64,000 nt of DNA. Source: Nocardia speluncae NBRC 108251 (GTDB lineage Bacteria; Actinomycetota; Actinomycetes; Mycobacteriales; Mycobacteriaceae). Location of the stretch: the NCBI RefSeq assembly GCF_001613245.1, contig NZ_BDBZ01000002.1, positions 496,001-560,000 on the forward strand, read 5' to 3'. Positions within the stretch are counted from its first letter, which is position 1. Each line of letters begins with the position of its first letter. Below the pieces are notes generated by a model. That model worked only from the letters and a program-made list of their open reading frames with translations. It made no database searches and had not been told where the DNA came from. Below, piece by piece: positions 1-8,922 of the stretch. The position numbers and the translations under genes were made by a program.

Positions 1-564
1 ATCGTGCGCCCACTCGTCCTCGGCCCGCACAACGTCCCCGTCGTGACCGATCCCGCCGTCGCGGCCGCCGACATCCCCCTGGCCGTGCTGTCGGCGATCA
101 CCCACGCCAAGGACCGCAGTATTGATGCGATACTGAAAACACTCGCCGATGCCCTGCACGAACTCGAAGACGAGGAAGATCTCCACGTCTTCGCCGAACT
201 CACCGAACTCGGCCTCGGCGCGACCCGAGCCGCGAAAACCTGGAGCAAACTGATGAGCGTGGATCTGTCGTTCTACCGTTCGCGTACATCCCAGCGCCTT
301 CGCGCAGAAGGACGCGCAGAAGGACGCGCCGAGGGCCGGGTCGAAGGACGCGCCGAGGGCCGATTCGAAGGACGCGCCGAAGGCAGGGTCGAGGGCCGTG
401 TCGAGGAGGTCATCGGCAAAACCATGCGGCTGTTGGAGGCCCGCGGGATCGATGTTCCCGAATCGGCCCGGGAACATATGCAGGCCTGTACAGACCTCGA
501 CGTTCTCGACCGATGGTTCGACCGTGCCATCACTGCCGCCGATATCGACGAGGTCCTCGCCTAG
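1..564 (+). CDS. C-terminal part of hypothetical protein with (A/V)EGR tetrapeptide repeat
   Basis: The frame is open to the left edge, so the 5' end is probably outside the window; the first in-window start is GTG at 4. The visible ~187 residues are a helical acidic segment (LADALHELEDEEDLHVFAELTEL), then nine degenerate four-residue repeats of the type (A/V/F)EGR around residues 98-132, then a helical tail (ARGIDVPESAREHMQAC). In my recollection, actinobacterial proteins of this kind are Rpn/PD-(D/E)XK-like, but the catalytic N-terminus is not visible, so the function is left open. The repeat may form a charged helix or coiled coil. Confidence 0.6.
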   Translation: MVRPLVLGPHNVPVVTDPAVAAADIPLAVLSAITHAKDRSIDAILKTLADALHELEDEEDLHVFAELTELGLGATRAAKTWSKLMSVDLSFYRSRTSQRLRAEGRAEGRAEGRVEGRAEGRFEGRAEGRVEGRVEEVIGKTMRLLEARGIDVPESAREHMQACTDLDVLDRWFDRAITAADIDEVLA

Positions 565-846
565 TAGCCGCGCGCCGACAATCCGGGAATGGACGCGCTG
601 CATGCACTGATGAGCCCTCGCCGCTGGGTGAGGCAAGTCGAATCGCCGCTCGGAAAGCGCAACACCGTGCGGGTATTCGGCGAGATCTCGACGTCCGCCC
701 CTGCGGAAACCGACACCGGTCGCGATAACCACACCCGAGTTACCGACCGACCACCCCCGCCATTGCCGAGGAGTCGACTCCGACTGTGGTAACGATGACA
801 GGTAGGTGCTCTGGTGCATGGCCGGGGGGATGAATACGGGGGAGCT

Positions 847-1224
847 ATGACCGCGATAGCCAGGTTCGGTGCAGTCTCGCTCGATAGCCGCGATCCGCAC
901 CGTCTAGGGCAGTTCTATCGAGCGCTGCTGGATTTCGAGGTCCGGTACGAATCCGATGAGCTGATCGTTCTTCGGGGCGACGGGGTGATGCTGACGATCG
1001 AACTCGTGGAGAACCACCGACCGCCGGACTGGCCCGGCGACCAGGTGCCCAAGCAAATGCATCTCGATCTCTTCGTCGACGATCTCGATACCGCGGAGCG
1101 AGCAGCGATCGAGTGTGGCGCAGCCAAGGCATGCTATCAGCCTGCACCCGATCGTTGGCGGGTGCTGATCGACCCCTCGGGGCACCCCTTCTGCCTCACT
1201 GTGCCATCCGGTCCAGCCGAGTGA
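847..1224 (+). CDS. VOC (glyoxalase/bleomycin-resistance-like) family protein
   Basis: A 125-residue protein with one glyoxalase-like fold. The N-terminal half has the typical RDPHRLGQFYRALLDFEV helix after the first strand. The second half carries HLDLFVDDLDTAE and ends in DPSGHPFCL. Proteins of this type act as metal-dependent lyases, dioxygenases or ligand-binding resistance proteins; the substrate cannot be told from sequence. The ATG at 847 is chosen over the upstream in-frame ATG at 814 because a GGGGGAG ribosome site lies directly before it and the domain begins there. It stands alone. Confidence 0.85.
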   Translation: MTAIARFGAVSLDSRDPHRLGQFYRALLDFEVRYESDELIVLRGDGVMLTIELVENHRPPDWPGDQVPKQMHLDLFVDDLDTAERAAIECGAAKACYQPAPDRWRVLIDPSGHPFCLTVPSGPAE

Positions 1225-1267
1225 GGCAACCGACAGCGATTCTCACTCCGATCTTGTCGGCCATACC

Positions 1268-2026
1268 GTGAATACCGGAGATTGGGCTGTGCAGTGCGGC
1301 TCCGGAATCCGGGTCGAATGGGGACGGGCCGGCGCACGAGCCTTGGGCCCGCACAGCGCGGCGCTGGTGATAGTCGATATCTTGTCCTTCACCACCACGG
1401 TGTCGGTAGCAGTCGACGCCGGAACGGCGGTGCTGCCCTACCCGTGGCGAGACGACGGCGCGAAAGAATTCGCGGCACGACACGATGCTGCCCTGGCAGT
1501 TGGACGACGTGTGATATCTCCGCAGCGACCCTGGTCGCTGTCACCTACCGCACTGAGGAGCGCACCTGCGCCGCACCGATTGGTCTTGCCGTCACCGAAC
1601 GGCTCGGCTATCGCGGCGGCTGTCTCGGGGGTGCCGGTTGTCGCCGCGTGCCTGCGTAACCCCACCGCCGTCGCCGCATGGCTGACCCGGCAAGGGTGGG
1701 GCACCGCCGATCGGCCGATCGCGATCATTCCCGCCGGGGAACAGTGGCCCGGCCAGGGTGCAGTCCGGCCGGCCATCGAGGACTGGATCGGCGCCGGCGC
1801 GATCGTTTCCGCTCTCGCCCACGAAGGAGCGGGGCCGCTCTCGGCGGAAGCAGTGGCGGCCAGAACGCTGTACGAGGCGATCGCGGACGTGCCGGGCCTG
1901 ATCTCCGAATGCGCATCGGCCCGTCAGCTTGTCTATATGGGCTTCGGCAATGATGTCGCGGTAGCCACGGAAATGGATGCCACGACTAGGGTCCCTGTGC
2001 TCGTGGACGGCAAATTCGTCGCATAA
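1268..2026 (+). CDS. 2-phosphosulfolactate phosphatase (ComB) family protein
   Basis: A 252-residue soluble protein with the ComB-family signatures VIVDILSFTTTV near the N-terminus, LPSPNGS in the middle, IIPAGEQWP and a late ECASARQL segment. ComB is a Mg-dependent acid phosphatase that dephosphorylates 2-phosphosulfolactate in coenzyme M synthesis. In actinobacteria, which do not make coenzyme M, the substrate is unknown, so only the family is assigned. The start is GTG at 1268. It is tail-to-tail with the EEP hydrolase, 25 bases from that gene's stop. Confidence 0.85.
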   Translation: MNTGDWAVQCGSGIRVEWGRAGARALGPHSAALVIVDILSFTTTVSVAVDAGTAVLPYPWRDDGAKEFAARHDAALAVGRRVISPQRPWSLSPTALRSAPAPHRLVLPSPNGSAIAAAVSGVPVVAACLRNPTAVAAWLTRQGWGTADRPIAIIPAGEQWPGQGAVRPAIEDWIGAGAIVSALAHEGAGPLSAEAVAARTLYEAIADVPGLISECASARQLVYMGFGNDVAVATEMDATTRVPVLVDGKFVA

Positions 2027-2051
2027 TCGTGGTCGCGCACAGGCCTGAGGA

Positions 2052-2882
2052 TCAACCCCACGTGCCCGGGAGACGGGGTGGAACCTCGAGTTCGGTGACG
2101 ACACCGTAGTGATCACTCGCTTGAACGCCGTCCACTCCCGCAACACCGAAGCGTTCGGCAGACCGGGCGTGGAGTGTCGGGCCGAAGCTCGCGCCACGAA
2201 CCATCACATAGTCGATCCGCCTCCCTGCCGCGGAAAACATGTCGCCTGTGGCCACAAGCGGGTTCTGCGGTGTGAAGGTGTGTCCCGAATCCCCGGGATG
2301 AATCGCCTCCCAGACATCGTGATAGCAGACACTGATGCCGGACAACGACTGGCGCCCGGTCAGGAAACGAACGCCGGCGGAGTCCGGGGGCGCATCGAAG
2401 TCCCCCAGCAAGATGACGTGCTCATCCGGAGACGGGATCTCGGTTCCGATGAATCGTGCAGTCTCGACCGCTTGGAGTTCGCGCTCGTGTTCGTAGTCGA
2501 ATTGAAAGACCGGCTTGTGGTGGGCAAGGTACACCGGTCCAAGCGGTGGCGGCGCAAGAACTTCGGCGAGCACCACCGCCGACCACGGGAGTACTGCGGC
2601 GCGGGCGGTTACGCCCAACCCGTGTTCAATGATCTTGCCGAACGGCCAACGGCTGGCCAGAACCAATCCGATGCCATCCGGAGTGGTGTGTGAATGCCAT
2701 GCGGCATGCCATCCGGGACCGAGGAGATCATGCAATGCCTCGTCGCGATCGGGGCCGGCGTCCACTTCCTGGAGAGCAATGATGTCCGAGCGCGCTCCAT
2801 CCATCCGAGCTGACACAGCTCGCCGCCGGGCAGGCCAGTCGGCGAGCAGCGGCGTCAGGACATTGAACGTTGCTACACGCAT
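2052..2882 (-). CDS. Endonuclease/exonuclease/phosphatase (EEP) family hydrolase
   Basis: A 276-residue EEP-fold protein. It begins with RVATFNVLTP, followed by the catalytic Glu in IIALQEVD, the LLGDFDAPPDS loop (usually GDFN), IDYVMV, and the terminal ASDHYGVV containing the catalytic Asp-His. Relatives include sphingomyelinase-like, nuclease and phosphoinositide phosphatases; the substrate is not determinable. The frame is open further upstream and could encode a hydrophobic N-terminal stretch from 2933 or 3068. The ATG at 2882 puts the conserved core at the very N-terminus and is preferred, but a longer, membrane-targeted form is possible. Confidence 0.8.
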   Translation of the reverse strand: MRVATFNVLTPLLADWPARRRAVSARMDGARSDIIALQEVDAGPDRDEALHDLLGPGWHAAWHSHTTPDGIGLVLASRWPFGKIIEHGLGVTARAAVLPWSAVVLAEVLAPPPLGPVYLAHHKPVFQFDYEHERELQAVETARFIGTEIPSPDEHVILLGDFDAPPDSAGVRFLTGRQSLSGISVCYHDVWEAIHPGDSGHTFTPQNPLVATGDMFSAAGRRIDYVMVRGASFGPTLHARSAERFGVAGVDGVQASDHYGVVTELEVPPRLPGTWG

Positions 2883-3095
2883 CCGCTGCACGAAGGTTCG
2901 ACCGGTCACCTGGACATGATCGCAGGCGACCATTCTAGCGCCGGCTACGAGCAGGCAGATGGCTGCACCAAATACACTACAAACTGTTGCGGGACAACGC
3001 TTCCTACATTGACCTGCACTCGGATCCGCCACCGAGGCCCGAAGGGCCCCGGGGTGGCCCGAGAACACAGGAACACTCGAGGTCCCGACCGACGG

Positions 3096-3491
3096 CTACC
3101 CGGTGCGGTCCGTTCGGATGCTGAGCAGGAGTAACGCGGCCGGTAATGCGATGGCACCGGCGAGCGCGACCATGAGGAGAGCACCCGTCGCCGGAGCGAG
3201 ATGATCGAGCATGGTCCAGTGCACCAGGAAGTGGGGAACCGACCAGGTCAGATACATGACCAGGGCAGTTCGGACCGCCCACCGGCCGCCGTGGACCGCC
3301 GCCACGCCCAGAACCACGGCGCTGGCCAGTGTCATGGCGCCGTAATCGCGCATCAGATGCTCGTTGTAGGCCATACCCATACCGACCACTGCGAATGCGA
3401 AGAACCGGACGGGAAAGAACAAGGCCCAGATACCGACGACGATCTGGACGGCGGCGAGGAACCCGATGCCTGCTCGGATCCCGGCCCGCAT
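3096..3491 (-). CDS. Small four-helix integral membrane protein
   Basis: A 131-residue, very hydrophobic protein with about four predicted transmembrane helices (residues about 7-35, 50-70, 73-92 and 98-124). The polar motif YNEHLMRDYGAMTL sits between the first two and VHWTMLDH between the last two. No enzyme signature is visible. The ATG overlaps the stop of the upstream SDR gene (ATGA), so the two are very probably translationally coupled and part of the sigJ operon. Such small membrane partners occur downstream of ECF41-type sigma operons, but the function is unknown. Confidence 0.75.
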   Translation of the reverse strand: MRAGIRAGIGFLAAVQIVVGIWALFFPVRFFAFAVVGMGMAYNEHLMRDYGAMTLASAVVLGVAAVHGGRWAVRTALVMYLTWSVPHFLVHWTMLDHLAPATGALLMVALAGAIALPAALLLLSIRTDRTG

Positions 3492-4261
3492 CACCGGCCT
3501 GCTTCCGGGCCGCCGAGGAATTCGTCGAATGTGATGCGCCCGACCGCGCGATCCGGGGTGAGATGGTTGCCCGCACGGTAGTCGCGGAACATCTTGCCCG
3601 GCAATCGGACCGGCCATACCAGGCGTCGCCGCCCCTTCATCCGGTGGTAGGTTCGGGCCAGTTCGGCCAGGTCACGTACCTGCGGTCCGCCCAGATCCGG
3701 TATCCGATGCGCGGCCGGGCCGGCGACGATCGTGACGAGCCGGTCCGCGACCTCGGTCACGTCGATCGGCTGAACACGCATCCCGGCCGGCACGATCGTG
3801 ACCGGCGATACGCGCTGCGCGTCGCAGATTGCGGTGACCAAATCGTGGAACTGTGTTGTGCGCAGGATCGTCCACGGCAGCCCCGACTCCTCGACCAGGT
3901 GCTCGCACGCCAGCTTGGCCCGGTAGTAGCCGAACTCGACCCTTTCGATACCGACTATCGAGACATACACCAGGTGCGGAACGCCGGCGGCCCGCGCGGC
4001 CTCGATCAGATTGCCCGTCGCGGCCACGTCGCCTTGTCCGTTGGTCGTCGCCAAATGCACGATCGTATCGACACCGGCGACAGCGGCGGCCGGTCCGCCG
4101 GGCGTGCGCAGATCGCCGACCATCCACTCCTGCGCGGCCGGTGCCCGGGTCTTGCGGGTGAGCACCCGCACCTGGTGCCCCGCATCGAGCAGCCGTGGTA
4201 CCAGCGCCCGGCCCAGCCGCCCGGTGCCCCCGGTGACCAGCACTGTCTTCGATTCCGCCAT
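3491..4261 (-). CDS. Atypical SDR / NAD(P)-binding oxidoreductase (NmrA-like)
   Basis: A 256-residue protein with an N-terminal Rossmann motif VTGGTGRLGRALV, the TIVHLAT strand, and YYRAKLACEHLVE in the position of the SDR Tyr-x-x-x-Lys. It lacks the classical catalytic Ser context and looks like the atypical NmrA/SDR_a5 class, which often binds NAD(P) and acts as an epimerase, quinone reductase or redox sensor. It lies 42 bases downstream of sigJ. ECF41 sigma factors characteristically activate a neighbouring oxidoreductase or epimerase gene, so it is the likely SigJ target. A GGAGGAG ribosome site precedes the ATG. Confidence 0.85.
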   Translation of the reverse strand: MAESKTVLVTGGTGRLGRALVPRLLDAGHQVRVLTRKTRAPAAQEWMVGDLRTPGGPAAAVAGVDTIVHLATTNGQGDVAATGNLIEAARAAGVPHLVYVSIVGIERVEFGYYRAKLACEHLVEESGLPWTILRTTQFHDLVTAICDAQRVSPVTIVPAGMRVQPIDVTEVADRLVTIVAGPAAHRIPDLGGPQVRDLAELARTYHRMKGRRRLVWPVRLPGKMFRDYRAGNHLTPDRAVGRITFDEFLGGPEAGR

Positions 4262-4303
4262 AACTCCTCCGTGGTTGCGAGATCTTCTTCTCGACGTACA
4301 CCA

Positions 4304-5239
4304 CTAGGAACCGGACAGCCCTTCGGAATGTGACAGCCCCTCCAGCTGCGAGGCGGCGAACCGGATCTTGTCCGGGTTGGCGATGATCCGGATATCGGTG
4401 AGCCGGCCGTCCGCGATTTCCGGCACGAATACCCCGATCGGTGTTGCGGAGAATCGGGCGATACCGGCCGGCACCCCGTTCACCTCGTGAATGGACACCG
4501 TCAGACCGGTACCGAAGCGACCGGTAATCGATGCCAGGTACCGCGCGACCTTCGCCGCACCGCGAATCGGACGCCGCGCCACTCCCTGGGCGCCGCCGCC
4601 GTCGGCGACCGATATCGCATCCTCGGCCAGCATCTGTTCCAGGGCGGCCAGGTCGCCGCCCTGCGCCGCGTCGAGGAACCGCTCGACCAGCTCACGGTGT
4701 CCGCGCGTATCACCGGCGCCGGGGCGCTGCCCGGTGCCGGCGAGCCGGTTGCGCGCACGATGGTGCAGTTGCCGGCAGTTCGAGTCCGAGAGCTCGAGCA
4801 CTGCGGCCACCTCACCATGGCTGTAACCGAACGCTTCGCGAAGCACGAAAACCGCGCGCTCGGCCGGGGTGAGCCGCTCGGCGAGCAGGAGAAACCCCAG
4901 CGATACCGTGTCACGCTGCTCGGCAGTCGCCGGCGGATCGAGCACACCATCATTGGTCAGCACCGGTTCCGGCAGCCAGGGCCCGATGTAGTGCTCCCGC
5001 CGGTACCGGGCCGAACCCAGCAAGTTCAGGCACAAATTCGTCGTGACTTTCACGAGCCACGCATCCGGCTTTCCGACCGAGCCCGGCTCGACCTGCTGCC
5101 AACGCAGGAAGGCGTCCTGCACGATATCTTCCGCGTCCGTGGCAGACCCGAGCATCCGGTACGCCAGGCCGAACAACCGCCCGCGCTGCCGCTCGAACTC
5201 GTCGACCGTCCCATGCGCCACCGCTTCAGTCTTGCTCAC
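4304..5239 (-). CDS. sigJ: ECF41-group RNA polymerase sigma factor SigJ with SnoaL-like C-terminal domain
   Basis: A 311-residue sigma factor: sigma-70 region 2 (residues about 12-82), region 4 with a helix-turn-helix around 118-168, then a SnoaL_2/NTF2-like domain (about 180-300). Three signatures of group ECF41 are visible: WLPEP in the linker (88-92), DGGG in the NTF2-like domain (213-216) and NPDK near the C-terminus (288-291). In this group the C-terminal domain replaces a separate anti-sigma factor and modulates activity. The GTG start has no clear ribosome site. The downstream SDR and membrane protein form a likely operon. Confidence 0.93.
   Translation of the reverse strand: MSKTEAVAHGTVDEFERQRGRLFGLAYRMLGSATDAEDIVQDAFLRWQQVEPGSVGKPDAWLVKVTTNLCLNLLGSARYRREHYIGPWLPEPVLTNDGVLDPPATAEQRDTVSLGFLLLAERLTPAERAVFVLREAFGYSHGEVAAVLELSDSNCRQLHHRARNRLAGTGQRPGAGDTRGHRELVERFLDAAQGGDLAALEQMLAEDAISVADGGGAQGVARRPIRGAAKVARYLASITGRFGTGLTVSIHEVNGVPAGIARFSATPIGVFVPEIADGRLTDIRIIANPDKIRFAASQLEGLSHSEGLSGS
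4329..4335 (-). promoter_or_regulatory. Possible SigJ (ECF41) -35 element TGTCACA
   Basis: On the minus strand the heptamer TGTCACA lies at the 3' end of sigJ, about 70 bases before the SDR start. TGTCACA is the known -35 core of ECF41-dependent promoters. The partner -10 (CGTC) at 16-17 bases is not evident; the nearest CGTC is 32 bases on. The match is therefore suggestive only. Confidence 0.3.
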
Positions 5240-5464
5240 CGCATATGCAGCGGGGGATCCAGGTGCCCCGGACCGGCCGAGTCACCCTGAGCCGCGACTC
5301 CGGGCGCCGAGGCGGTCCGGCCACCGGTGCTCGAGCCTCGAATCCCGCACCGACGTCATTGCGCCGCCGTAACGCCCGAGGCCGTGTTCTTCGGCGACAT
5401 CGCTATCGGCCACCGAAACGAGGGATCACGGCGAGAAGGACATCGGACAAGCCGTCCAGGACTT

Positions 5465-6724
5465 TCATCGGCGGCCGAAGGCGAGTGCGACGTTGTGGCC
5501 GCCGAACCCGAACGAATTGTTGATCGCGTAGTCGATTCGGCCCCGGCGGGGTGCGTCGGTGACGATATCGAGGTCGATGGCGGGGTCCTGGTGCTCCAGA
5601 TTCAGGGTCGGTGGAATGATCTCGTCGCGGATGCTGAGGACCGTGAGCGCCGATTCCAGGGCGCCGGCCGCCCCGATCGAATGGCCCAGTGCCGATTTCG
5701 GCGCATAGACGGCGGGATGAGTGCCGATGGCCTGATTGATCGCGGACGCTTCGGCGGTATCGCCGATCGGGGTCGCGGTGGCATGCGCGTTCACATGGGT
5801 GATGTCGCGCTGGGTCAGACCCGCGGTCTGTACGGCACGGGTAATCGCCCGCGCCGCGCCGGTGCCCAGGGGGTCCGGCGCTACGAGATGGAAACCGTCG
5901 GAGGTGATTCCGGCACCGAGCAACCGGGCGAGGACGGTGGCGCCGCGGGCTCGGGCGTGTTCCTCGGTTTCGAGGATCAGCAGGGCGCCGGCTTCGCCGA
6001 AAACGAAACCGTCGCGGGCGGCGTCGAAGGGACGTGATGCCCCTTTCGGGTCGTCGTTGCGGGTACTCATCGCCCGCATCATCGTGAACGCCGCGATCGG
6101 CACGGGATCGATATAACCTTCGACCCCGCCGGCGACCACCATATCGGCGTCGCCCATCGCGATCATCTGCCAAGCCCGCGCGATCGCCTCGGAACCGGAC
6201 GAGCACGCCGATACCGGGGTCACCACACCGGCGCGGGCCTGGAGTTCGAGGCCGACCACGGCTGCCGGACCGTTGGGCATCATCATCTGGACCGCCAGTG
6301 GCGAAACCTTCCGGTATCCGCCACTTTCGAGAGTGTCACGAGATTCCACGACCGCATCACCACCACCCTGACCGGTGCCGATCGCCACCGCGAGCCGCTC
6401 CCGGTCGACCTCCGGGCTGCCCGCGTTCCGCCAGATTTCCCGCCCGAGGACCGTGGCCAGGCGTTCCACATACGCCAGGCGCCGCAGCTCCACCCGGGTC
6501 AGATGTGTTTCCGGCCGGACCTTCAACGGCCCGCCGATCCGCACCGGGAGATCGTGTTCCTGGACCCAGGTCTCATCCAGGCGCCCGATGCCGGACGCAC
6601 CGGCCAATAGTCCGGCCCAGGTCGCGTCGATATCCCCCGCGAGGGATGTCGAGGCCGCCAGCGCGGTCACGACGATATCGGGAAATCTTCCGTCTGCCGC
6701 GAACGGATTACGAACCTGCACCAC
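5465..6724 (-). CDS. Beta-ketoacyl-ACP synthase II (KasA/FabF-like)
   Basis: A 419-residue condensing enzyme. It has the catalytic Cys in [14 protein letters not shown], the first His in [11 protein letters not shown] and the second in [13 protein letters not shown], plus the C-terminal [11 protein letters not shown] loop, so the Cys-His-His triad is complete. Length and sequence resemble mycobacterial KasA/KasB of the FAS-II system that elongates meromycolate chains. Unlike kasA-kasB it stands alone, without acpM or fabD, so it may serve another acyl chain. The start is GTG at 6724, just after an AGGGAGG site; the next codon is also GTG and slightly better spaced. Confidence 0.93.
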   Translation of the reverse strand: MVQVRNPFAADGRFPDIVVTALAASTSLAGDIDATWAGLLAGASGIGRLDETWVQEHDLPVRIGGPLKVRPETHLTRVELRRLAYVERLATVLGREIWRNAGSPEVDRERLAVAIGTGQGGGDAVVESRDTLESGGYRKVSPLAVQMMMPNGPAAVVGLELQARAGVVTPVSACSSGSEAIARAWQMIAMGDADMVVAGGVEGYIDPVPIAAFTMMRAMSTRNDDPKGASRPFDAARDGFVFGEAGALLILETEEHARARGATVLARLLGAGITSDGFHLVAPDPLGTGAARAITRAVQTAGLTQRDITHVNAHATATPIGDTAEASAINQAIGTHPAVYAPKSALGHSIGAAGALESALTVLSIRDEIIPPTLNLEHQDPAIDLDIVTDAPRRGRIDYAINNSFGFGGHNVALAFGRR

Positions 6725-6875
6725 GCGCCTCCCTGCTCAGCCCTGTAATGGACTCTTGGCCATCTGGTTGTCGCCCCTCGACTACGTGAGCATTCCATCG
6801 AAACCACCGGAGCGGACGAGAAATCTCCAGAAGCACCGAAGGTTCCCGGGCCCCTGGGCCGACTTCGCGGTGCCA

Positions 6876-6974
6876 CTATGCGAGGCGATTTGCTTCCGGG
6901 CTGCCGAGTTCGATGCCGGCGTCCATCGCGTCGGCGAGGGCGGTGACGCTGTCGGCGTGGGTGGTGTCGGGCAT
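6876..6974 (-). CDS. Possible small ORF, 32 residues
   Basis: An ATG-to-TAG frame lies 10 bases beyond the stop of the M56 protease gene on the same strand. It encodes a short acidic helix (begins MPDTTHADSV, includes ADAMDAGIELGSPEANR). There is no strong ribosome site and no recognised family. It may be a real small peptide, a truncated gene start, or chance. The rest of the 6725-6984 gap shows nothing else. Confidence 0.2.
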   Translation of the reverse strand: MPDTTHADSVTALADAMDAGIELGSPEANRLA

Positions 6975-6984
6975 GCCTAACGTC

Positions 6985-7983
6985 TCAAACCCCCGTGGCG
7001 CACCCGGACAGCACTACATATAGGTACGGCCCATGGACCGCTGCCACCACTACGGCGAAGGCGAGCAGTTGGATGCCCAGCGTCGAAGCCGGGAGCACTG
7101 CCGAGCGGGCTCGGGTGGGCGATACCAGGTGGCCGATTCGGTCGGGTCCGGCCGCGTGGAGCAGCAGGCCGGGAAGAGGTTTACCGGGAGCTGCGGCGAG
7201 GTGGTTTTCCGGCGCACCGAGTTTGAGCAGCGCGCTCGCCAATGCCGGTGTGCCCGCGTGGCTGCGGGCCGCGTTGTCCGCCGCGATCTCGAGATAGTGC
7301 GGGATCGCATCGGCGATCGCCGATACCAACGGCACCCAGCGCAATGGCCAGGTCAGCCCACCGAGCAGCGTCAGGATCATGTGGTGGTGCTGGCGCAGAT
7401 GAGCGTGTTCGTGCGCGAGGACCGCCGCGAGTTCGTCGGACTCCAGCGAGGTGCAGAGTCCGTCGGATACGACGATCCCGCCGTAGCGTCGCGGCAGGGA
7501 GAAGGCGATCGGTCGTGGATCGTCGATCACCAGGACTCGATGCCCACCGACACGCGCAGTGCGCGCTCGGTCCGCAAGCGCCTGCGCGGCCGAGCGGGTG
7601 GCCCGCTGGCGGCGCAGCCACCGTGCTGTTCCCAGTCCCAGCAGGGCGAACAACACGAATGCCGGTAGCAGCAGGAGCATTACGACGGGAATCGCCGTGT
7701 CCACCGTGGTCGGGGCGAACGGGCTGGCGGCATCCAGGCACTGCCGGCAGGCTGCGGCGAACGGCGCGGGAAGCACACTCGGGCCGGTGACCATCCACGC
7801 CGCCATCAGGCTCAGCGACGCTACCGCGAGGACCCACAGCAGCAGACTGCCGGTGAGGACGAGAACGGCTGTCCGGGGTACGCGCGTCAGTGCCGGTGCG
7901 GCGGCACGGACGAGCGCCGGCCCGCCCACCGAGGACGCGGCCAGAACCACCGCCAGAACAGCCGGGACGACCAGGGCGCTCAT
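6985..7983 (-). CDS. M56-family (BlaR1/MecR1-like) membrane metallopeptidase
   Basis: A 332-residue protein with transmembrane segments near residues 3-25, 38-64 and 97-118, the zincin motif HEHAH around 192-196 in a cytoplasmic loop, and a last transmembrane helix near the C-terminus. It lacks the extracellular penicillin-binding sensor domain of BlaR1, like many actinobacterial homologues. M56 proteases respond to an outside signal by cleaving BlaI-type repressors. Its start overlaps the BlaI stop (ATGA), so repressor and protease are co-translated and probably form one sensory unit. Confidence 0.92.
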   Translation of the reverse strand: MSALVVPAVLAVVLAASSVGGPALVRAAAPALTRVPRTAVLVLTGSLLLWVLAVASLSLMAAWMVTGPSVLPAPFAAACRQCLDAASPFAPTTVDTAIPVVMLLLLPAFVLFALLGLGTARWLRRQRATRSAAQALADRARTARVGGHRVLVIDDPRPIAFSLPRRYGGIVVSDGLCTSLESDELAAVLAHEHAHLRQHHHMILTLLGGLTWPLRWVPLVSAIADAIPHYLEIAADNAARSHAGTPALASALLKLGAPENHLAAAPGKPLPGLLLHAAGPDRIGHLVSPTRARSAVLPASTLGIQLLAFAVVVAAVHGPYLYVVLSGCATGV

Positions 7984-8366
7984 CCGCTGCGCCCGCTCTT
8001 GTCGAGGTAGTCCCGTAGCAGCTGCAGGTCACGCCGGTCGATCTCGTCGATGAAGTGCAGGATCGAGGCCATCGGGTCGTTGCTGGTGGAGAGCGCCTGT
8101 TTCATGAGCTGGGCGGCGTGTTTCTCGCGGGTGTGGCGCGGCGCATAGCGCACGGACCGGCCCTCCCGTTCGGGGGTGACGAGCTCCTTGCGTTCCAGGT
8201 TGGCCAGCACGGTGGCGATCGTGGTGTAGGCGAGGTCACCGCCGAGCCGGATGATCACCTGCCGGATCGTGGCAGCTCCGTGGTCCCACAGCACGTCCAT
8301 CACCTGTTGTTCGAGCGCCCCCAGACGCACCGGCTCGGACTGCTGATCTCGTTTTTTCCCGGACAC
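7980..8366 (-). CDS. blaI: BlaI/MecI/CopY-family transcriptional repressor
   Basis: A 128-residue protein with a winged helix at the N-terminus (LGALEQQVMDVLWDHG, AYTTIATVLANLERKELV) and a C-terminal dimerisation helix bundle that normally contains the M56 cleavage site. The start is GTG at 8366, just after a GAGAGG ribosome site. The longer frame from 8432 would run into the upstream gene and has no site. It should bind the TAGTC/GACTA dyads at 8936-8981 and repress both divergent transcription units. Confidence 0.92.
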   Translation of the reverse strand: MSGKKRDQQSEPVRLGALEQQVMDVLWDHGAATIRQVIIRLGGDLAYTTIATVLANLERKELVTPEREGRSVRYAPRHTREKHAAQLMKQALSTSNDPMASILHFIDEIDRRDLQLLRDYLDKSGRSG

Positions 8367-8376
8367 CGTGACCTCT

Positions 8377-8922
8377 CTACCGTACTGCGGGCGCCGGGCA
8401 TGCGACCTGGCCCTGGAGTCGCCCGACGACAACGACCGCGGAAATCACGAGCGCGGTCACGGCCAGGACCGGCTGGGCGGGTGCGAACCAGGTGAGCGCC
8501 CCGGAGTAGCCGAGAGCGAGCAGCGCAATCTTGTTGCAGACCGGGCAACCGACCGCGAACCAGGCCAGCACCGTGGCGAATCCGCCGAGCCGGGCATTGC
8601 GCCGGTCCGAACCGTCGCCGGCTTCCGCCGGTTCGCCGGACCGGGAAGTCTCTGCGGTTCCCGGGCGAACGTAGGTGGCGAACAAGATCCCGGTGAGAAC
8701 GGACGTGACGATCCACACCGGGTAGTTCCACGGCTCCGGCGGTATCTCCCGCCCGAAGACCGGGTTCGGAATCAGGACGGTGACGAGGCCGACCAGCACA
8801 CCGACGACCACGGCCGCCGCAGCGGCGCAGCCCAGCTGCCGGGGACCCCACGCATACAACGCCTGCGCCGCGAGACCCAGCGACGTTTTCCGGCGGCTCA
8901 CCCACTGTTCGATCCGACTCAC
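8377..8922 (-). CDS. Membrane protein with CPVC motif, first gene of the BlaI operon
   Basis: A 181-residue protein with four predicted transmembrane helices (about 31-52, 67-85, 112-133 and 145-163). The third begins inside the motif FAVGCPVCNKIALLALG, a CxxC pair at the membrane edge that suggests a thiol/disulfide or metal role. This fits the divergent DsbA- and CcdA-like genes. It is not a recognised VKOR or DsbB by pattern. The GTG start lacks a ribosome site; a CATAGT hexamer seven bases upstream would suit a leaderless transcript. Confidence 0.75.
   Translation of the reverse strand: MSRIEQWVSRRKTSLGLAAQALYAWGPRQLGCAAAAAVVVGVLVGLVTVLIPNPVFGREIPPEPWNYPVWIVTSVLTGILFATYVRPGTAETSRSGEPAEAGDGSDRRNARLGGFATVLAWFAVGCPVCNKIALLALGYSGALTWFAPAQPVLAVTALVISAVVVVGRLQGQVACPAPAVR

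Noticed and set aside
298..405. Tandem EGR-coding repeat as a CRISPR-like or mobile repeat
   Set aside because: The units are contiguous 12-mers in frame within a protein; there are no spacers.
565..846. Short plus-strand frames after the first gene
   Set aside because: Low-complexity Arg/Ser-rich translations, no ribosome sites, mutually overlapping; they look like chance in high-GC DNA.
4487..5290. Long open frames antisense to sigJ and to other genes
   Set aside because: They are shadows of high-GC coding sequence; the opposite strand has clear conserved domains.
6725..6984. Larger gene in the gap between the condensing enzyme and the M56 gene
   Set aside because: Open frames here are short with no ribosome site; only the 32-residue frame was kept, at low confidence.
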